Counted from the first letter of the stretch, positions 9,879-19,041 are shown. The stretch: DNA of 64,000 bases from Demequina maris (GCF_000971155.1 NZ_BBLX01000004.1:186001-250000), one strand, 5' to 3'. The notes: generated from the sequence alone by a model not told the origin. Made by a program: numbers and translations.

Positions 9879-11069
9879 TCAGCGGGCGCCCATGAGGTGC
9901 TCGACCGCGAGCTGCTGCAGGCGGACGTAGCCGAAGCCCTTGCCGTCGAAGTACGCGTCGGGGTCGAAGTCCTCGTACGCGGAGGTGTCTGCCAGCAGGT
10001 CGGCGGTGGTCTCGCCCGCGCCGAGCGTGGTCTGCGCGAGCTCGTCCTGGCGGGTGGCGGCGATGGCCTCCTGGACCTCGGGGTCCGCACGGAAGGCCGC
10101 CGCGCGCTCCTTGAGGATGAGGTACATCCGCATGTTCGCCTTCGCGGACTCCCACACGCCGTCGAAGTCCTCGGTGCGCGAGGGCTTGTAGTCGAAGTGG
10201 CGGGGGCCCGTGTACGCCGGCGAGCCGTTCGGGCCGCCGTTCTCGAGCAGGTCGACGAGCGAGAACGCGTTGATGAGGTCGCCGTGGCCGAAGACCAGGT
10301 CCTGGTCGTACTTGATGCCGCGCTGGCCGTTGAGGTCGATGTGGAAGAGCTTGCCGTGGTCGAGCGCCTGCGCGATGCCCGCGGTGAAGTTGAGGCCCGC
10401 CATCTGCTCGTGGCCCACCTCGGGGTTGAGGCCCACCAGCTCGGGGTGGTCGAGCGTGTTGATGAAGGCCATCGCGTGGCCGACCGTCGGCAGCAGGATG
10501 TCGCCGCGGGGCTCGTTCGGCTTGGGCTCGATCGCGAACTTGAGGTCGTAGCCCTTCTCGAGGACGTAGTCGCCGAAGATGTTCGCGGCCTCGCGGTAGC
10601 GCTCGAGCGCGACGCGGATGTCCTTGGAGAAGTCGTACTCGGCGCCCTCGCGGCCGCCCCACATGACGAAGGTCTTCGCGCCGAGCTCGGCGGCCAGGTC
10701 GATGTTGCGGAGGATCTTGCGGATCGTGAAGCGGCGCACGTCGCGCGCGTTCGAGGTGACGCCGCCGTCCTTGAAGACCGGGTGCGAGAACGTGTTCGTG
10801 GTGATCATCGGGATCTTCATCCCAGTCTCCTCGCACGCCTTCTTGAGCGCGTCGATGGCGGCGCGGCGGTCCGCGTCCGACGACCCGAACGGGAACAGGT
10901 CGTCGTCGTGGAAGGTCATGCCGTACGCGCCCAGCTCGGCGAGCTTGTGGATCGCCTCGACCGGGTCCAGGGCGCCGCGGGTGGCGGAGCCGAACGGGTC
11001 CGCGGCCGGCCATCCAATGGTCCAGAGGCCGAACGTGAAGTGGTCGGCCGGGGTGGGGGTGAAGGACAT
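9879..11069 (-). CDS. xylA: Xylose isomerase
   Basis: A 396-residue enzyme converting D-xylose to D-xylulose. The sequence is typical of the shorter actinobacterial class: [21 protein letters not shown] (substrate-binding His and Asp), [24 protein letters not shown] (metal-ligand Glu and catalytic Lys), [16 protein letters not shown] and [11 protein letters not shown]. Length matches the class. GGAGA 7-11 nt upstream selects ATG 11069 over the in-frame ATG at 11084. It is divergent from a ROK regulator and followed by xylB, the usual actinobacterial xyl arrangement. Confidence 0.95.
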   Translation of the reverse strand: MSFTPTPADHFTFGLWTIGWPAADPFGSATRGALDPVEAIHKLAELGAYGMTFHDDDLFPFGSSDADRRAAIDALKKACEETGMKIPMITTNTFSHPVFKDGGVTSNARDVRRFTIRKILRNIDLAAELGAKTFVMWGGREGAEYDFSKDIRVALERYREAANIFGDYVLEKGYDLKFAIEPKPNEPRGDILLPTVGHAMAFINTLDHPELVGLNPEVGHEQMAGLNFTAGIAQALDHGKLFHIDLNGQRGIKYDQDLVFGHGDLINAFSLVDLLENGGPNGSPAYTGPRHFDYKPSRTEDFDGVWESAKANMRMYLILKERAAAFRADPEVQEAIAATRQDELAQTTLGAGETTADLLADTSAYEDFDPDAYFDGKGFGYVRLQQLAVEHLMGAR

Positions 11070-11093
11070 CGCGTCTCCAGTCATCGTTGAGCG

Positions 11094-11123
11094 GGTTAAA
11101 ATGTTCCCGCAGAAAACATATAC
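11094..11123. promoter_or_regulatory. AT-rich candidate operator between xylA and the ROK regulator gene
   Basis: A short A/T-rich island in a very GC-rich intergenic region, containing the inverted repeat ATGTT (11101-11105) and AACAT (11115-11119) with a 9-bp spacer, flanked by GGGTT and ACCCG. Its place immediately upstream of xylA and its symmetry make it the best candidate for the ROK (XylR-like) binding site. Confidence 0.5.
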
Positions 11124-11297
11124 CCGAGCGGGGGTCCCGTCAAAGCGCGGCGGGACGATGCGCGGGCCGGCCGGGCGTCCACGGTCGGGCGCGCCGCAGC
11201 GCGCCTCGGAACCAGGGGCTCGGCGTGCCGGACGTGCGCGAGGCGCGTCCCGCACGGGCGCGGGGCGCGGCATACTGACGGGCACGGAGGAGGAGCG

Positions 11298-12458
11298 ATG
11301 GGCGAGGATCTGGCGAGCGCCGCGGTACCGGCGCACACGAGCGTGGCGCGCGGCAGCCGCAACGACAACACGCGCCGCCACAACCTGTCCTCCCTGCTCA
11401 CGGCCGTCCACTACGGCGGCCCGCTCACCCGCGCGCAGCTCACCCGCGACACCGGGCTCAACCGCTCGACCATCGGCGGGCTCGTCACCGAGCTCGCGCA
11501 GCTCGGCCTCGTCATCGAGGACGCCGCCGCGGAGACCGGCGCCGTGGGCCGGCCCAGCCTGATCGTGCGTCCCCGCCGCGACGTCGCGGCGCTCGCGCTC
11601 CACCCGGATGTCGACGCGATCGAGCTCGGCGCGGTCGCGATCGACGGCACCGTCCTCGCGCGCCGCCGCGTCTCCGTCGACGCGCCGCCCACCCCGCAGG
11701 ACGCGGCCGCCTTCGCGTGGGAGGCCGCGCGCGAGATCGGCGAGGAGATCCCGGGCCTGCGCGTCGTCGGCGCGGCCGCCGCGGTCCCCGGCCTCGTCGC
11801 GATCGACAGCGCGACCGTCGTCGACGCGCCCCACCTCGGCTGGCGCGGCGTCGACTTCCGCGAGACCCTCGCCGAGGCGCTGACCCTCCCCGTGGTGGTG
11901 GGCAACGACGCGAACATGGGCCTCCGTGCCGAGTGGAGCTTCGGCGCCGCCCGCGGTGTCGACACCGTCGTCTTCCTCAACGGCTCCGCCTCCGGCATCG
12001 GCGGTGCCGCCCTCGTGGGCGGCCGGATGCTGCGCGGCGGCCGCGGCTACGGCGGCGAGTTCGGCCACATGATGATCCGCTCGGACGGCGAGCGGTGCTC
12101 GTGCGGGCGCTCGGGCTGCCTCGAGACCGAGCTCAACGCGGAGCGCCTCGACGCCGCCGCGCACGACGACGCCGCGCTGGACGCGCTCGCCTCGACGCTC
12201 GCCGCGGCGATCGCCAACCTCGAGTGCGCCTTCGACCCCGACCTCGTGCTGCTCGGCGGCTACCTGGGCGCGCTCTACGACGTGCGTCGCGACCTGGTCA
12301 CCGCACGGGTCCGGGACCTCGCGTTCCGTCCCGACGTCGAGGACGTCGCGATCGCCCGCACGGCGCTCGGCGGCAACCGCCTCCTTATCGGCGCCGCGGA
12401 GCGCGCGTTCGCGGCCCTGCTGCAGGACCCGGCCGGCGTCCCGCTCGTCGCCCTGTGA
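11298..12458 (+). CDS. ROK family transcriptional regulator, probable xylose repressor
   Basis: A 386-residue protein with an N-terminal winged helix-turn-helix ([21 protein letters not shown], broken here at the motif ends, residues about 42-62) and a C-terminal ROK sugar-kinase-like domain. The ROK zinc motif is visible as [12 protein letters not shown] around residue 272, and GNDAN plus GGAALVGG mark the kinase-like core. Divergent orientation from xylA and the AT-rich symmetric site between them indicate a xylose-responsive repressor of xylAB; this is inferred from context. GGAGGAG precedes the ATG, with a -10-like CATACT at 11270-11275. Confidence 0.87.
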   Translation: MGEDLASAAVPAHTSVARGSRNDNTRRHNLSSLLTAVHYGGPLTRAQLTRDTGLNRSTIGGLVTELAQLGLVIEDAAAETGAVGRPSLIVRPRRDVAALALHPDVDAIELGAVAIDGTVLARRRVSVDAPPTPQDAAAFAWEAAREIGEEIPGLRVVGAAAAVPGLVAIDSATVVDAPHLGWRGVDFRETLAEALTLPVVVGNDANMGLRAEWSFGAARGVDTVVFLNGSASGIGGAALVGGRMLRGGRGYGGEFGHMMIRSDGERCSCGRSGCLETELNAERLDAAAHDDAALDALASTLAAAIANLECAFDPDLVLLGGYLGALYDVRRDLVTARVRDLAFRPDVEDVAIARTALGGNRLLIGAAERAFAALLQDPAGVPLVAL

Positions 12459-12498
12459 TGGGGGAGGCGCGCGGCGCCGCCCCTGGCAGACTGGCCGC

Positions 12499-13449
12499 AT
12501 GATCACCGTCTCCGTGCCCTCCCAGGCCGTCGCCGACGCGCTCGGCGACGTCGGCCCTGACGCGCGCGTCATCGTGTGGGACCCCGCCGAGTCCGATCCG
12601 CCCGAGGAGGAGCGCGAGCGCATCACCATCGCGTGCCTCGCGCACTTCACGGGCGGCCGCCGGCTCTACGGACGCCTCGCGACCTGCCCGGACCTCAAGA
12701 TCATCCAGATCGCCTCCGCCGGCTACGAGCACGCGCTGCCGTTCGTGCCGCCGGGCGTCTCGCTGGCGAACGCCCGCGGCGTGCACGACACGCGCGTCGC
12801 GGAGATGACGCTGCTGCTCGCGCTCGCGTCGCAGCGGCGCCTGCCCGCGTTCCTCGACTCGCAGCGCCGCGGCGTGTGGGAGCAGGACCTCGTCGCGCCG
12901 TCGCTCGCGGACTCGCGCGCGCTCGTCGTCGGCTACGGCAGCATCGGCGAGGCCATCGGGTCGCGCCTGCGCGCCTGCGAGGTGACGGTCGAGGGTGTCG
13001 CCCGCAGCGCGCGCATCGCACCGGACGGCACGCTCGTCCACGCCGCGGACGACCTCCTCAGCCTGCTCCCGCACCAGGACATCGTGATCATCGTGACGCC
13101 CCACAGCGAGGACACGGACAGGCTCGTCGACGCGGGCTTCCTCGCGGCGATGCGCGACGATGCGCTGCTCATCAACGTGGGCCGCGGCAAGGTGGTCGAC
13201 ACGGACGCCCTGCTGGCGGAGCTCGGGAGCGGGCGGCTGCGCGCGGCGCTCGACGTCACCGACCCCGAGCCGCTGCCCGACGGCCACCCGCTGTGGTCCG
13301 CGCCGAACTGCATCGTGGTGCCGCACGTCGCGGGCGTCGAGCAGCTCACCAACCGGCGCTACACGGACCTCGTCCGCCGGCAGATCGAGGCACGCCGCCA
13401 CGGTGACGACCCGGTGAACTTCGTGAGAATGGGCGCCTTCCCCGCGTAA
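12499..13449 (+). CDS. D-isomer-specific 2-hydroxyacid dehydrogenase
   Basis: A 316-residue NAD(P)-dependent dehydrogenase. [10 protein letters not shown] (about residue 145) is the Rossmann dinucleotide loop; [10 protein letters not shown] carries the catalytic Arg; [12 protein letters not shown] contains the conserved Glu; VPHVAG holds the catalytic His. Family members reduce 2-keto acids to D-2-hydroxy acids or the reverse; the substrate cannot be read from sequence. A -10-like CAGACT (12487-12492) lies 6 nt before the ATG and there is no Shine-Dalgarno, so the mRNA may be leaderless. Confidence 0.88.
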   Translation: MITVSVPSQAVADALGDVGPDARVIVWDPAESDPPEEERERITIACLAHFTGGRRLYGRLATCPDLKIIQIASAGYEHALPFVPPGVSLANARGVHDTRVAEMTLLLALASQRRLPAFLDSQRRGVWEQDLVAPSLADSRALVVGYGSIGEAIGSRLRACEVTVEGVARSARIAPDGTLVHAADDLLSLLPHQDIVIIVTPHSEDTDRLVDAGFLAAMRDDALLINVGRGKVVDTDALLAELGSGRLRAALDVTDPEPLPDGHPLWSAPNCIVVPHVAGVEQLTNRRYTDLVRRQIEARRHGDDPVNFVRMGAFPA

Positions 13450-13470
13450 GCCCCCCTTCCGCGGGGAAGG
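13436..13470 (+). terminator. Stem-loop terminator overlapping the dehydrogenase stop codon
   Basis: Perfect 11-bp inverted repeat CCTTCCCCGCG (13436-13446) and CGCGGGGAAGG (13460-13470) with a 13-nt loop that contains the TAA stop (13447-13449). There is no U-tract, as is common in high-GC actinobacteria. Confidence 0.65.
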
Positions 13471-13602
13471 CACCGCCCCTCAGCTGTGACGCCGCGTCCC
13501 GGGTGGTGGGACCCGGAGGGCGCCTCACCTGGCCAGGCTAGGCATAGGTCGCGCGACGCGCACACCGGCCGTGACCGTTTCGTGACCAACGGCGCGAATC
13601 TC

Positions 13603-13962
13603 TCAGGATCCGTCCTGCATCGCGATCCACGCGGCCACGATCGACTCGAGCTCGCCGCGGCGCTCGTCCGCCTCCTCGACGGAGGCGAAGGTCATGGTCC
13701 GCCCCTCCTTGCCGTCGCCCTCGAGGTGCGGGTGGTCGCCCGGGATCAGCGCGCCCTTGTGGAACATCAGCGTGGCGTGCTTGCGGGCCCGCGGGAAGAA
13801 GCTCGCGAGGTTGCCGCGGTACGTGAACGTGGGCGCCTGCCACTTGATGCACTCGCCCATGCGCGGGTCCGCCTCGAGCACGATCCGCCGCACCCGTTCG
13901 ACCACATCCTTCATCGGGTTGTCGTACGCCGCCATCCAGGCGTCGACCTCGTTGTCCGCCAT
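13603..13962 (-). CDS. DUF1801 domain protein
   Basis: A 119-residue soluble protein of the DUF1801 (YdhG-like) family: IKWQAPTFTYRGN and FFPRARKHATLMFHKGA are the typical strands of this fold. No biochemical function is established for the family. A -10-like TAGCCT (minus strand, 13969-13974) lies 6 nt before the ATG and overlaps the stop codon of ogt, so the gene may be both read through from ogt and transcribed as a leaderless mRNA. Confidence 0.8.
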   Translation of the reverse strand: MADNEVDAWMAAYDNPMKDVVERVRRIVLEADPRMGECIKWQAPTFTYRGNLASFFPRARKHATLMFHKGALIPGDHPHLEGDGKEGRTMTFASVEEADERRGELESIVAAWIAMQDGS

Positions 13963-13971
13963 CCCTCGAGG

Positions 13972-14466
13972 CTAGCCCCGCTCGTGCTCCAACAGCCACC
14001 GCTTGCGCTCGATGCCGCCCGCGTAGCCGGTGAGCGCGCCGTCCGCGCCGACCACCCGGTGGCACGGCACCGCCACCGTGAGCGGGTTGCGACCGATCGC
14101 CGCGGCCACCGCCCGCGTCGCCGTCGGCCTACCGATCCGCTCCGCCACCTGGGCGTACGTCCACGTCTCGCCCCCGGGGATCTCGCGGAGCGTCTCCCAG
14201 ACCTCGCGCTGGAACGGGGTGCCCGGCGCGACCGCGTCGACCGGGACGTCCTCCGCGTCGCCCGCGAAGTACGCCGCGAAGGCGGCCTCCGCGCGGTCGA
14301 GCGTCTCGTGCGTCGTGGGCGTCTCCAGGCCGTCCAGCTCGGGACGGCGGCGGTGGTCGGCGAAGTAGGCGCCGCGGAGCCCGCCGTCGCCGGCGACGAG
14401 CGTGAGCGGGCCGAGCGGGGTGGCGATGTCGCGCCGCACCAGCGCGGTCGAGGTGAGAGTGGTCAT
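13972..14466 (-). CDS. ogt: Methylated-DNA-protein cysteine S-methyltransferase
   Basis: A 164-residue suicide repair protein that moves a methyl group from O6-methylguanine to its own Cys. The active-site motif AVPCHRVVG is complete (about residue 133), with the DNA-binding winged helix GTPFQREVWETLREIPGGETW broken across residues 82-103 and the TRAVAAAIGRNP helix before it. The start codon overlaps the stop of the upstream Ada-AlkA gene by 4 bp (ATGA), which points to translational coupling and a shared alkylation-repair operon. Confidence 0.95.
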   Translation of the reverse strand: MTTLTSTALVRRDIATPLGPLTLVAGDGGLRGAYFADHRRRPELDGLETPTTHETLDRAEAAFAAYFAGDAEDVPVDAVAPGTPFQREVWETLREIPGGETWTYAQVAERIGRPTATRAVAAAIGRNPLTVAVPCHRVVGADGALTGYAGGIERKRWLLEHERG

Positions 14467-15941
14467 GAGATCCGTCCTTCCGTCGCCGCGGTCCACAGGT
14501 GCATGGCCGCGTACGCCCGCCAGGGCCGCCAGGCCTCGGCCTGCTCGGCGAGCGCCCGACCGTCGAGCCCCGCCGCCTTCTGCAGCACCAGGTCGCCCGA
14601 GGGGAACCCGTCGGGGTCCCCGAGCGCCCGCAGCGCCACGTACTCCGCCGTCCACGGCCCGATGCCGGGGATCGCGAGCAGCGCCCGCCGCGCCTCGGCG
14701 CGGTCCGCGCCGGGGCTGAGGTCGAGCGAGCCGTCGATCATGGCGCGCGCCGCCGCGGAGATCGCGCGCCAGCGTGCCTGGGGCACGAGCCCGCTCGCCG
14801 GATCGACGTCGGCGAGCGCCTCGGGGGACGGGAACACCCGTCCAGGCCCCGTCGGGACACTCAGTACTCCAGAATCGCCTTCGGTCCTCTCGGCCGGGAC
14901 ACTTAGTACTCCTCCGAACCTCTCGACCATCGTCCCGAGCGTCCGCCGCGCGCCCGCGACGCTGACCTGCTGGCCCACGATCGCCCGCACCACCATCTCG
15001 AACGGGTCCACGGCGCCCGGCACGCGGAGGCCTGGGACCGCGGCGACCAGCGGTGCCAGGAGGGACGATGCGGCGAGCGCCTCGTCCACGGCGGCCGGGT
15101 CCGCGTCGAGGTCGAGCAGCCGCCGGCAGCGCGCGACCGCGGCGCCGAGGTCCCGCACGTCGGCCAGCGCGAGCCGCGCCCGCACGTGCCCCTCGACGGC
15201 CTCCAGGGCGACCGTGCCGGGGCCGTGCGGGAGGCGCATCGTCCGCCCGTACGTGGCCCCGTTCCAGGTCTCGACGCCCTCGACCGCGCGCACGCCCACG
15301 AACGCGAGGGCGCGATCCACGGCGGCGGGCGCCCGGTGCCGCAGCCTCAGCTCGAGCGTCGTCGGGCCCGCCGTCGCGGGCCCGCCCGCGCGGCGGCGCA
15401 CCTCGCTCGGGGTGAGCGCCCATGCGGCACGCGCGGCGTCGTTGAACTGCCGCACGGAGCCGAAGCCTGCCGCGAAGGCCACGTCCGCGACGGGCAGCGC
15501 GGTGGTCTCGAGCAGGGTCCGCGCGTGGTGGAGGCGGTGCGCGATGGCGAGCGCCTGCGGGCTCGCGCCCAGCTCGTCGACGAGCACGCGCGACACGTGC
15601 CGCTCGGTGTAGCCGAGCCGGCGCGCGAGCCCCGCGACGCCCTCGCGCTCCACCACGCCGTCGTCGATCAGCCGCACCGCGCGGCTCGCGACGTCCTCGC
15701 CCACCTTCCAGCGGGGCGAGCCCGGCGCATCGTCCGGGAAGCACCGCCGGCACGAGCGGTAGCCGGCGCGCTGCGCGGCGGCGGCGCTCGGATAGAAGCT
15801 CACGTTCGCCCGCGCGGGCGTGCGCGCCGGGCACGACGGACGGCAGTAGATCCCGGTCGTGCGGACGGCCGTGAAGAACTGCCCGTCGTACCGCGCGTCC
15901 TTGCCGCGGATCACCGCATAGCGCGTCTCGTCGTCCCACAT
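14463..15941 (-). CDS. Ada-type regulator fused to AlkA DNA-3-methyladenine glycosylase
   Basis: A ~492-residue fusion. The N-terminal Ada zinc domain holds the methyl-accepting and zinc Cys in RTTGIYCRPSCPARTP and SCRRCFPDD; an AraC-type helix-turn-helix follows (RRLGYTERHVSRVL, VADVAFAAGFGSVRQFN). The C-terminal part is an AlkA glycosylase: AIVGQQVSVAGAR and a helix-hairpin-helix with IPGIGPWTAEYVALRALGDPD and its catalytic Asp. It should sense methylated DNA, activate the operon and excise alkylated bases. An upstream in-frame ATG exists at 15986; the start MWDDETRYAV (15941) matches the domain edge. A 14-codon direct repeat interrupts the loop at 14853-14912. Confidence 0.9.
   Translation of the reverse strand: MWDDETRYAVIRGKDARYDGQFFTAVRTTGIYCRPSCPARTPARANVSFYPSAAAAQRAGYRSCRRCFPDDAPGSPRWKVGEDVASRAVRLIDDGVVEREGVAGLARRLGYTERHVSRVLVDELGASPQALAIAHRLHHARTLLETTALPVADVAFAAGFGSVRQFNDAARAAWALTPSEVRRRAGGPATAGPTTLELRLRHRAPAAVDRALAFVGVRAVEGVETWNGATYGRTMRLPHGPGTVALEAVEGHVRARLALADVRDLGAAVARCRRLLDLDADPAAVDEALAASSLLAPLVAAVPGLRVPGAVDPFEMVVRAIVGQQVSVAGARRTLGTMVERFGGVLSVPAERTEGDSGVLSVPTGPGRVFPSPEALADVDPASGLVPQARWRAISAAARAMIDGSLDLSPGADRAEARRALLAIPGIGPWTAEYVALRALGDPDGFPSGDLVLQKAAGLDGRALAEQAEAWRPWRAYAAMHLWTAATEGRIS
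14853..14912 (-). repeat. In-frame 42-bp-period direct repeat inside the AlkA domain
   Basis: Two copies of an 18-bp element, CGGGACACTCAGTACTCC (14853-14870) and the same with one C-to-T change (14895-14912), stand 42 bp apart. In the protein they give GVLSVPAERTEGDS followed by GVLSVPTGPG, between VERFG and FPSPEAL where other AlkA proteins have a short loop. Confidence 0.75.
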
Positions 15942-16005
15942 GCTCACGAGTGTGACGCATGCGGGTGAGGCCGCGCTCGCGGTCATCGGACATGGCGGCG
16001 GGGTG

Positions 16006-16030
16006 GGGATCGCCCCTCGGCGACGATCCC
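16006..16030 (-). terminator. Candidate hairpin downstream of the small membrane protein gene
   Basis: GGGATCG (16006-16012) and CGATCCC (16024-16030) form a 7-bp stem with an 11-nt loop, just past the stop of the gene at 16051. No U-tract. Confidence 0.4.
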
Positions 16031-16050
16031 TTCCCGGCCGTGCCCGGGGT

Positions 16051-16377
16051 TCAGGTGGCGGGTGTGCCCGCGGTCATGGCGTGCCGTGCGGCGAGCACCA
16101 GGTAGACGAGGTTGGCGGCCGCGGCGACGCCGTAGCCGAGACGCAGCCCGAGCCGCGCGCGCCCCTCGGAGCGCACGTCGCCGGCTCGAGCGGAGCGGAG
16201 GGCCAGGTGACCCAGCACGATCGCCGCGGGGAACAGCAGCGCGACGCCGGCGGCCACCGACGCGTCGGCGAGCCAGTCCCTGCGCTCGCCGGGGCGGCGG
16301 CCCAGGTAGGGGTAGTAGCCGTGCGGGAGCTCCGGATGCCCCACATAGCCCAGGTACTCGGAGGACGCGGGTGTCAT
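16051..16377 (-). CDS. Small two-helix membrane protein of unknown function
   Basis: A 108-residue protein. The N terminus is Tyr/Pro/Gly-rich (HPELPHGYYPYLGRRPGER), followed by two hydrophobic segments at about residues 41-60 and 79-99. I do not recognise a family beyond 'small integral membrane protein'. GGAGAGG upstream of the ATG supports the start. It stands alone between the repair genes and the photolyase. Confidence 0.6.
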   Translation of the reverse strand: MTPASSEYLGYVGHPELPHGYYPYLGRRPGERRDWLADASVAAGVALLFPAAIVLGHLALRSARAGDVRSEGRARLGLRLGYGVAAAANLVYLVLAARHAMTAGTPAT

Positions 16378-16512
16378 GGCCTCTCCTTCCCGGGCGCCGT
16401 CCCGCGAGGGCGTCGGCCGGGGCCGTTCGCTGTGAGGCGCCCTCGCTGGCGGGCTCCACGCTACGGCCGGTGTGTGTCGGGCGCGTGTCCGCCGGGAAAT
16501 AACTCTGTTACG

Positions 16513-17841
16513 TCAGGACGATGCGCGGGCCGCCTTGCCGCGCTTGAGGTCGGCGAGCGCGACGGCCCTCTCGGCGGCGTGGTCGACGATCGGCGCGGGG
16601 TAGGCGGGGGTGTCGACCTCGGCGACCCAGCGCTGCACGTAGCGGCGGTCGGGGTCGTAGCGCTCGGCCTGGGAGGAGGGGTTGAAGATGCGGAAGAACG
16701 GCGCGGCGTCGCGGCCGGTGCCGGCGACCCACTGCCAGTTGAGCTGGTTCTGCGCGTGGTCGTAGTCGAGCAGCGCGCGCCGGAAGTACGACGCGCCGCG
16801 CTGCCACGGCAGGTGCAGGTCCTTCACCAGGAGGCTCGCGACCACCATGCGCACACGGTTGTGCATGGTGCCGGTGGCGGCGAGCTGGCGCATGCCCGCG
16901 TCGACGAGCGGGAAGCCCGTGCGGCCGTCGCGCCACGCCATGAACGCCTCGTCCGCCTCGGTGCCCGTGGCCCAGGCGTCCTCGGGCAGGGCGGGGGTGA
17001 GGGACTCGTGCTGTGCGCGCGGGTGCCGGAAGAGCACGTCCGCGTGGAACTCGCGCCACGCGAGCTCCGACTCGAGCTTCCGCGCCGCCTCGCCGCGCAC
17101 CGCGGCCGTCGCGGCCAGCACCGTGCGCGGGTGGATCTGGCCGTACGCGAGCGGCACCGACAGGTGCGAGGTCGAGTCGAGATCGGGGCGGTCGCGCTCG
17201 GTCGCGTAGCGCGCGAGGTCGCCGGCGACGTAGTCGTCCCACGCCGCGATCACGCGGTCCTCGCGGAACTCGTGCTGCTCGGCGAGGAGGTCGTCCGCAT
17301 CGCCGTGCGCCGCCTCCTGGTCGAGGTCGACGTCCGAGCCGACGCGCGCGAAGCCGCCCGGGTCCGCATGGTCGGCGGGTTCCCGCCACCCGTGCTCGCG
17401 CCACGCGTGCGAGAACGGGGTGAAGACCTTGTACTCGGTGCCGTCGGACTTCACGACGCGTCCCGGCGCGACCGCGTACGGCGTCCCGACCAGCCGCAGC
17501 TCGCGTCCGTCCGCCTCGAGCGCGGCCGCGACGGCGTCCTGCGCCCGGATCCCCGCGGGCGAGGCCTCGCGGGCCGCGAACACCACCGACGCATCGTGCT
17601 CCCGCGCGACGGCGAGGATGACGTCGGCCGGGTCGCCGCGCCGGACGCCGACCGCGCCGCCCGTGTCCTCGCGCAGGCTCCACAGCACCCGCGCGAGGTG
17701 CGCGCGCCGGCGTCCCGACCACAGGTGGACGCCGCGGCTCCACGCGAAGACGGCCGCCGCCGGCCCGTCCTCCTGCGCCGCGAGCAGCGCCGGGTTGTCC
17801 GCGAGGCGCGCGTCGCGCCGGATCCACCACACCGAGGTCAT
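16513..17841 (-). CDS. phr: Deoxyribodipyrimidine photolyase
   Basis: A 442-residue cryptochrome/photolyase family enzyme that uses FAD and light to split cyclobutane pyrimidine dimers. Visible motifs are VWWIRRDARLADNPAL (antenna domain start), WREFHADVLFRHP, MRQLAATGTMHNRVRM (FAD-binding loop), WQRGASYF, LDYDHAQNQLNWQWVAGTG and FRIFNP. Length fits class I. ATG 17841 is chosen by domain fit; an in-frame ATG at 17859 is possible. The gene ends with GCATCGTCC immediately before the TGA, a copy of the window-wide 9-mer. It lies near ogt and ada-alkA, making a DNA-repair neighbourhood. Confidence 0.93.
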   Translation of the reverse strand: MTSVWWIRRDARLADNPALLAAQEDGPAAAVFAWSRGVHLWSGRRRAHLARVLWSLREDTGGAVGVRRGDPADVILAVAREHDASVVFAAREASPAGIRAQDAVAAALEADGRELRLVGTPYAVAPGRVVKSDGTEYKVFTPFSHAWREHGWREPADHADPGGFARVGSDVDLDQEAAHGDADDLLAEQHEFREDRVIAAWDDYVAGDLARYATERDRPDLDSTSHLSVPLAYGQIHPRTVLAATAAVRGEAARKLESELAWREFHADVLFRHPRAQHESLTPALPEDAWATGTEADEAFMAWRDGRTGFPLVDAGMRQLAATGTMHNRVRMVVASLLVKDLHLPWQRGASYFRRALLDYDHAQNQLNWQWVAGTGRDAAPFFRIFNPSSQAERYDPDRRYVQRWVAEVDTPAYPAPIVDHAAERAVALADLKRGKAARASS

Positions 17842-17890
17842 GCCACCCCCAACGCGCATGGCCCGCCGCGGGATTCCGGCGCGCGATGGC

Positions 17891-18208
17891 TCAGTCGTCA
17901 GCGTCGGGCGTGACGAGCTCGGCGCCGCCCTTGCGCACGACGATGCGGTCGGGCGGGCAGACGGGCCCCCCGACGGTGAGGACCGTGCCGTCCTCGAGCG
18001 TGACCGTGACGTCGCCGTCCGTGCAGCCGAGGTCGAGGTAGATGACACCGCCGTTGGCCTCGACGTAGGTGACGTCGTCGTCGACGTCCACCTCGATCCG
18101 CGCGTCCGTCTCGTTGGTGATCTCGAGGCCGCCGGCGTCGGTGCAGCCGGCGAGCGCGACGGCGGCGAGGACCGTGGCGAGTGTTCTTGCACTGCGAAGT
18201 CCGGACAT
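17891..18208 (-). CDS. Small lipoprotein of unknown function
   Basis: A 105-residue secreted protein with a lipoprotein signal peptide: a positive start, a hydrophobic run TLATVLAAVALAGC and the lipobox LAGC (Cys about residue 22). The mature part is acidic and looks like short beta strands (EITNETDARIEVDVDDD), with two further Cys (LGCTDG, GPVCPP) that could form a disulfide. GGAAGGGG lies 8 nt before ATG 18208; a GTG two codons upstream is less well placed. I do not recognise a function. Confidence 0.65.
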   Translation of the reverse strand: MSGLRSARTLATVLAAVALAGCTDAGGLEITNETDARIEVDVDDDVTYVEANGGVIYLDLGCTDGDVTVTLEDGTVLTVGGPVCPPDRIVVRKGGAELVTPDADD

Positions 18209-18329
18209 CCCCACCCCTTCCGCGCCGACGGGTATTGCGCGCCGCTGCGAGCATCGTGCCTCGAAAGACCGGCGAACGAGCGGTCCGACGCGCGCAGGCA
18301 GAGGGCGAGGCGGCCGTCCCGGACAGCGC

Positions 18330-18366
18330 GAAGGCCCCGCCCGGCGTGATGCCGGACGGGGCCTTC
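18330..18366 (-). terminator. Strong intrinsic-type terminator
   Basis: A 16-bp stem with one mismatch: GAAGGCCCCGCCCGGC (18330-18345) against GCCGGACGGGGCCTTC (18351-18366), with a 5-nt loop, 17 bp past the stop of the FMN reductase gene at 18384. Confidence 0.85.
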
Positions 18367-18383
18367 GGCCTGAAGAGCAGGGG

Positions 18384-18938
18384 TTACGCGACGGCGACCG
18401 GCGCGTGCTTCTCGACGTGCGCGATCGCCGCCGCGAGGAAGGTCTCCAGCACCGGGCGAGCCGAGTCGAGCAGCGAGCCGTCGGCCGAGAAGACCGCGGT
18501 GTGCTGGAGGAAGACCTCGGGCTGGCCGAGCGTCGGGGCGTTGAAGTGGCCGAGGATCGCGCGCAGGTGCTGCTGCGCGACCGCGGTGCCGATGGCGCCC
18601 ACGGACGAGCCTGCGATCGCGACGGGCTTGCCGTTGAACGAGTTGGTGCCCCACGGGCGCGCTGCCCAGTCGAGCGCGTTCTTGAGGACGCCCGGCAGCG
18701 AGCGGCTGTACTCGGGCGTGAGGATGATGACGCCGTCGACGCCCTCGATCGCGGCCTTCCACTCGAGCGCGGCGACCGGGTAGGCGGCGTCGTGGTCCGG
18801 CGTGTAGAGGGGGAGCGCCGAGAAGTCGAGCTCGACGAGCTCGACGCCCTCGGGGGCGAGCGCCGCGAGCGCGCGACCGAGCTGGCGGTTGATGGAGGTG
18901 CTCGAGAGCGAGCCTGCGATGTATCCGATGCGGGTCAT
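18384..18938 (-). CDS. NADPH-dependent FMN reductase-family flavoprotein
   Basis: A 184-residue flavodoxin-like protein. AGSLSSTSINRQLG near the N terminus is the FMN phosphate-binding loop; PLYTPDHD and ILTPEYSRSLPGVLKNALDW are hallmark segments of the NADPH-dependent FMN reductase / chromate-quinone reductase family. It transfers electrons from NAD(P)H to flavin, quinones or metals. GGAG upstream supports ATG 18938. A related paralogue lies 158 bp upstream on the same strand, and a TipA-type MerR regulator follows beyond it. Two 13-bp direct repeats sit in its promoter region. Confidence 0.88.
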   Translation of the reverse strand: MTRIGYIAGSLSSTSINRQLGRALAALAPEGVELVELDFSALPLYTPDHDAAYPVAALEWKAAIEGVDGVIILTPEYSRSLPGVLKNALDWAARPWGTNSFNGKPVAIAGSSVGAIGTAVAQQHLRAILGHFNAPTLGQPEVFLQHTAVFSADGSLLDSARPVLETFLAAAIAHVEKHAPVAVA

Positions 18939-19004
18939 GACGGTCTCCTGTTCGGGGGAGGGGTGGGAACGCCGACGCCGTAGTCGGACGGCCATCGCAA
19001 CGAC

Positions 19005-19041
19005 GATGACGTGTCAACTATTCCAGAAGATGACGCTTCAA
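19005..19041 (-). promoter_or_regulatory. Direct repeats upstream of the FMN reductase gene
   Basis: GATGACGTGTCAA (19005-19017) and GATGACGCTTCAA (19029-19041) are 13-mers with two differences, 24 bp apart start to start. On the minus strand each reads TTGA(C/A)..CGTCATC, so they may be overlapping -35-like and regulator sites. Confidence 0.45.

Noticed and set aside
9879-12650. A 923-codon frame with xylose isomerase at its end
   Set aside because: The upstream ~530 codons are an antisense shadow of the ROK regulator and dehydrogenase genes; real xylA starts at 11069.
14463-14466. Frameshift between ada-alkA and ogt
   Set aside because: The ATGA overlap is normal translational coupling; both proteins are complete.
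13972-15993. A 673-codon minus-strand frame apparently joining Ogt to a long upstream region
   Set aside because: Only its last ~165 codons are Ogt; the rest is an Arg/Ala/Gly-rich shadow of the Ada-AlkA gene in another frame. The true ogt start is 14466.
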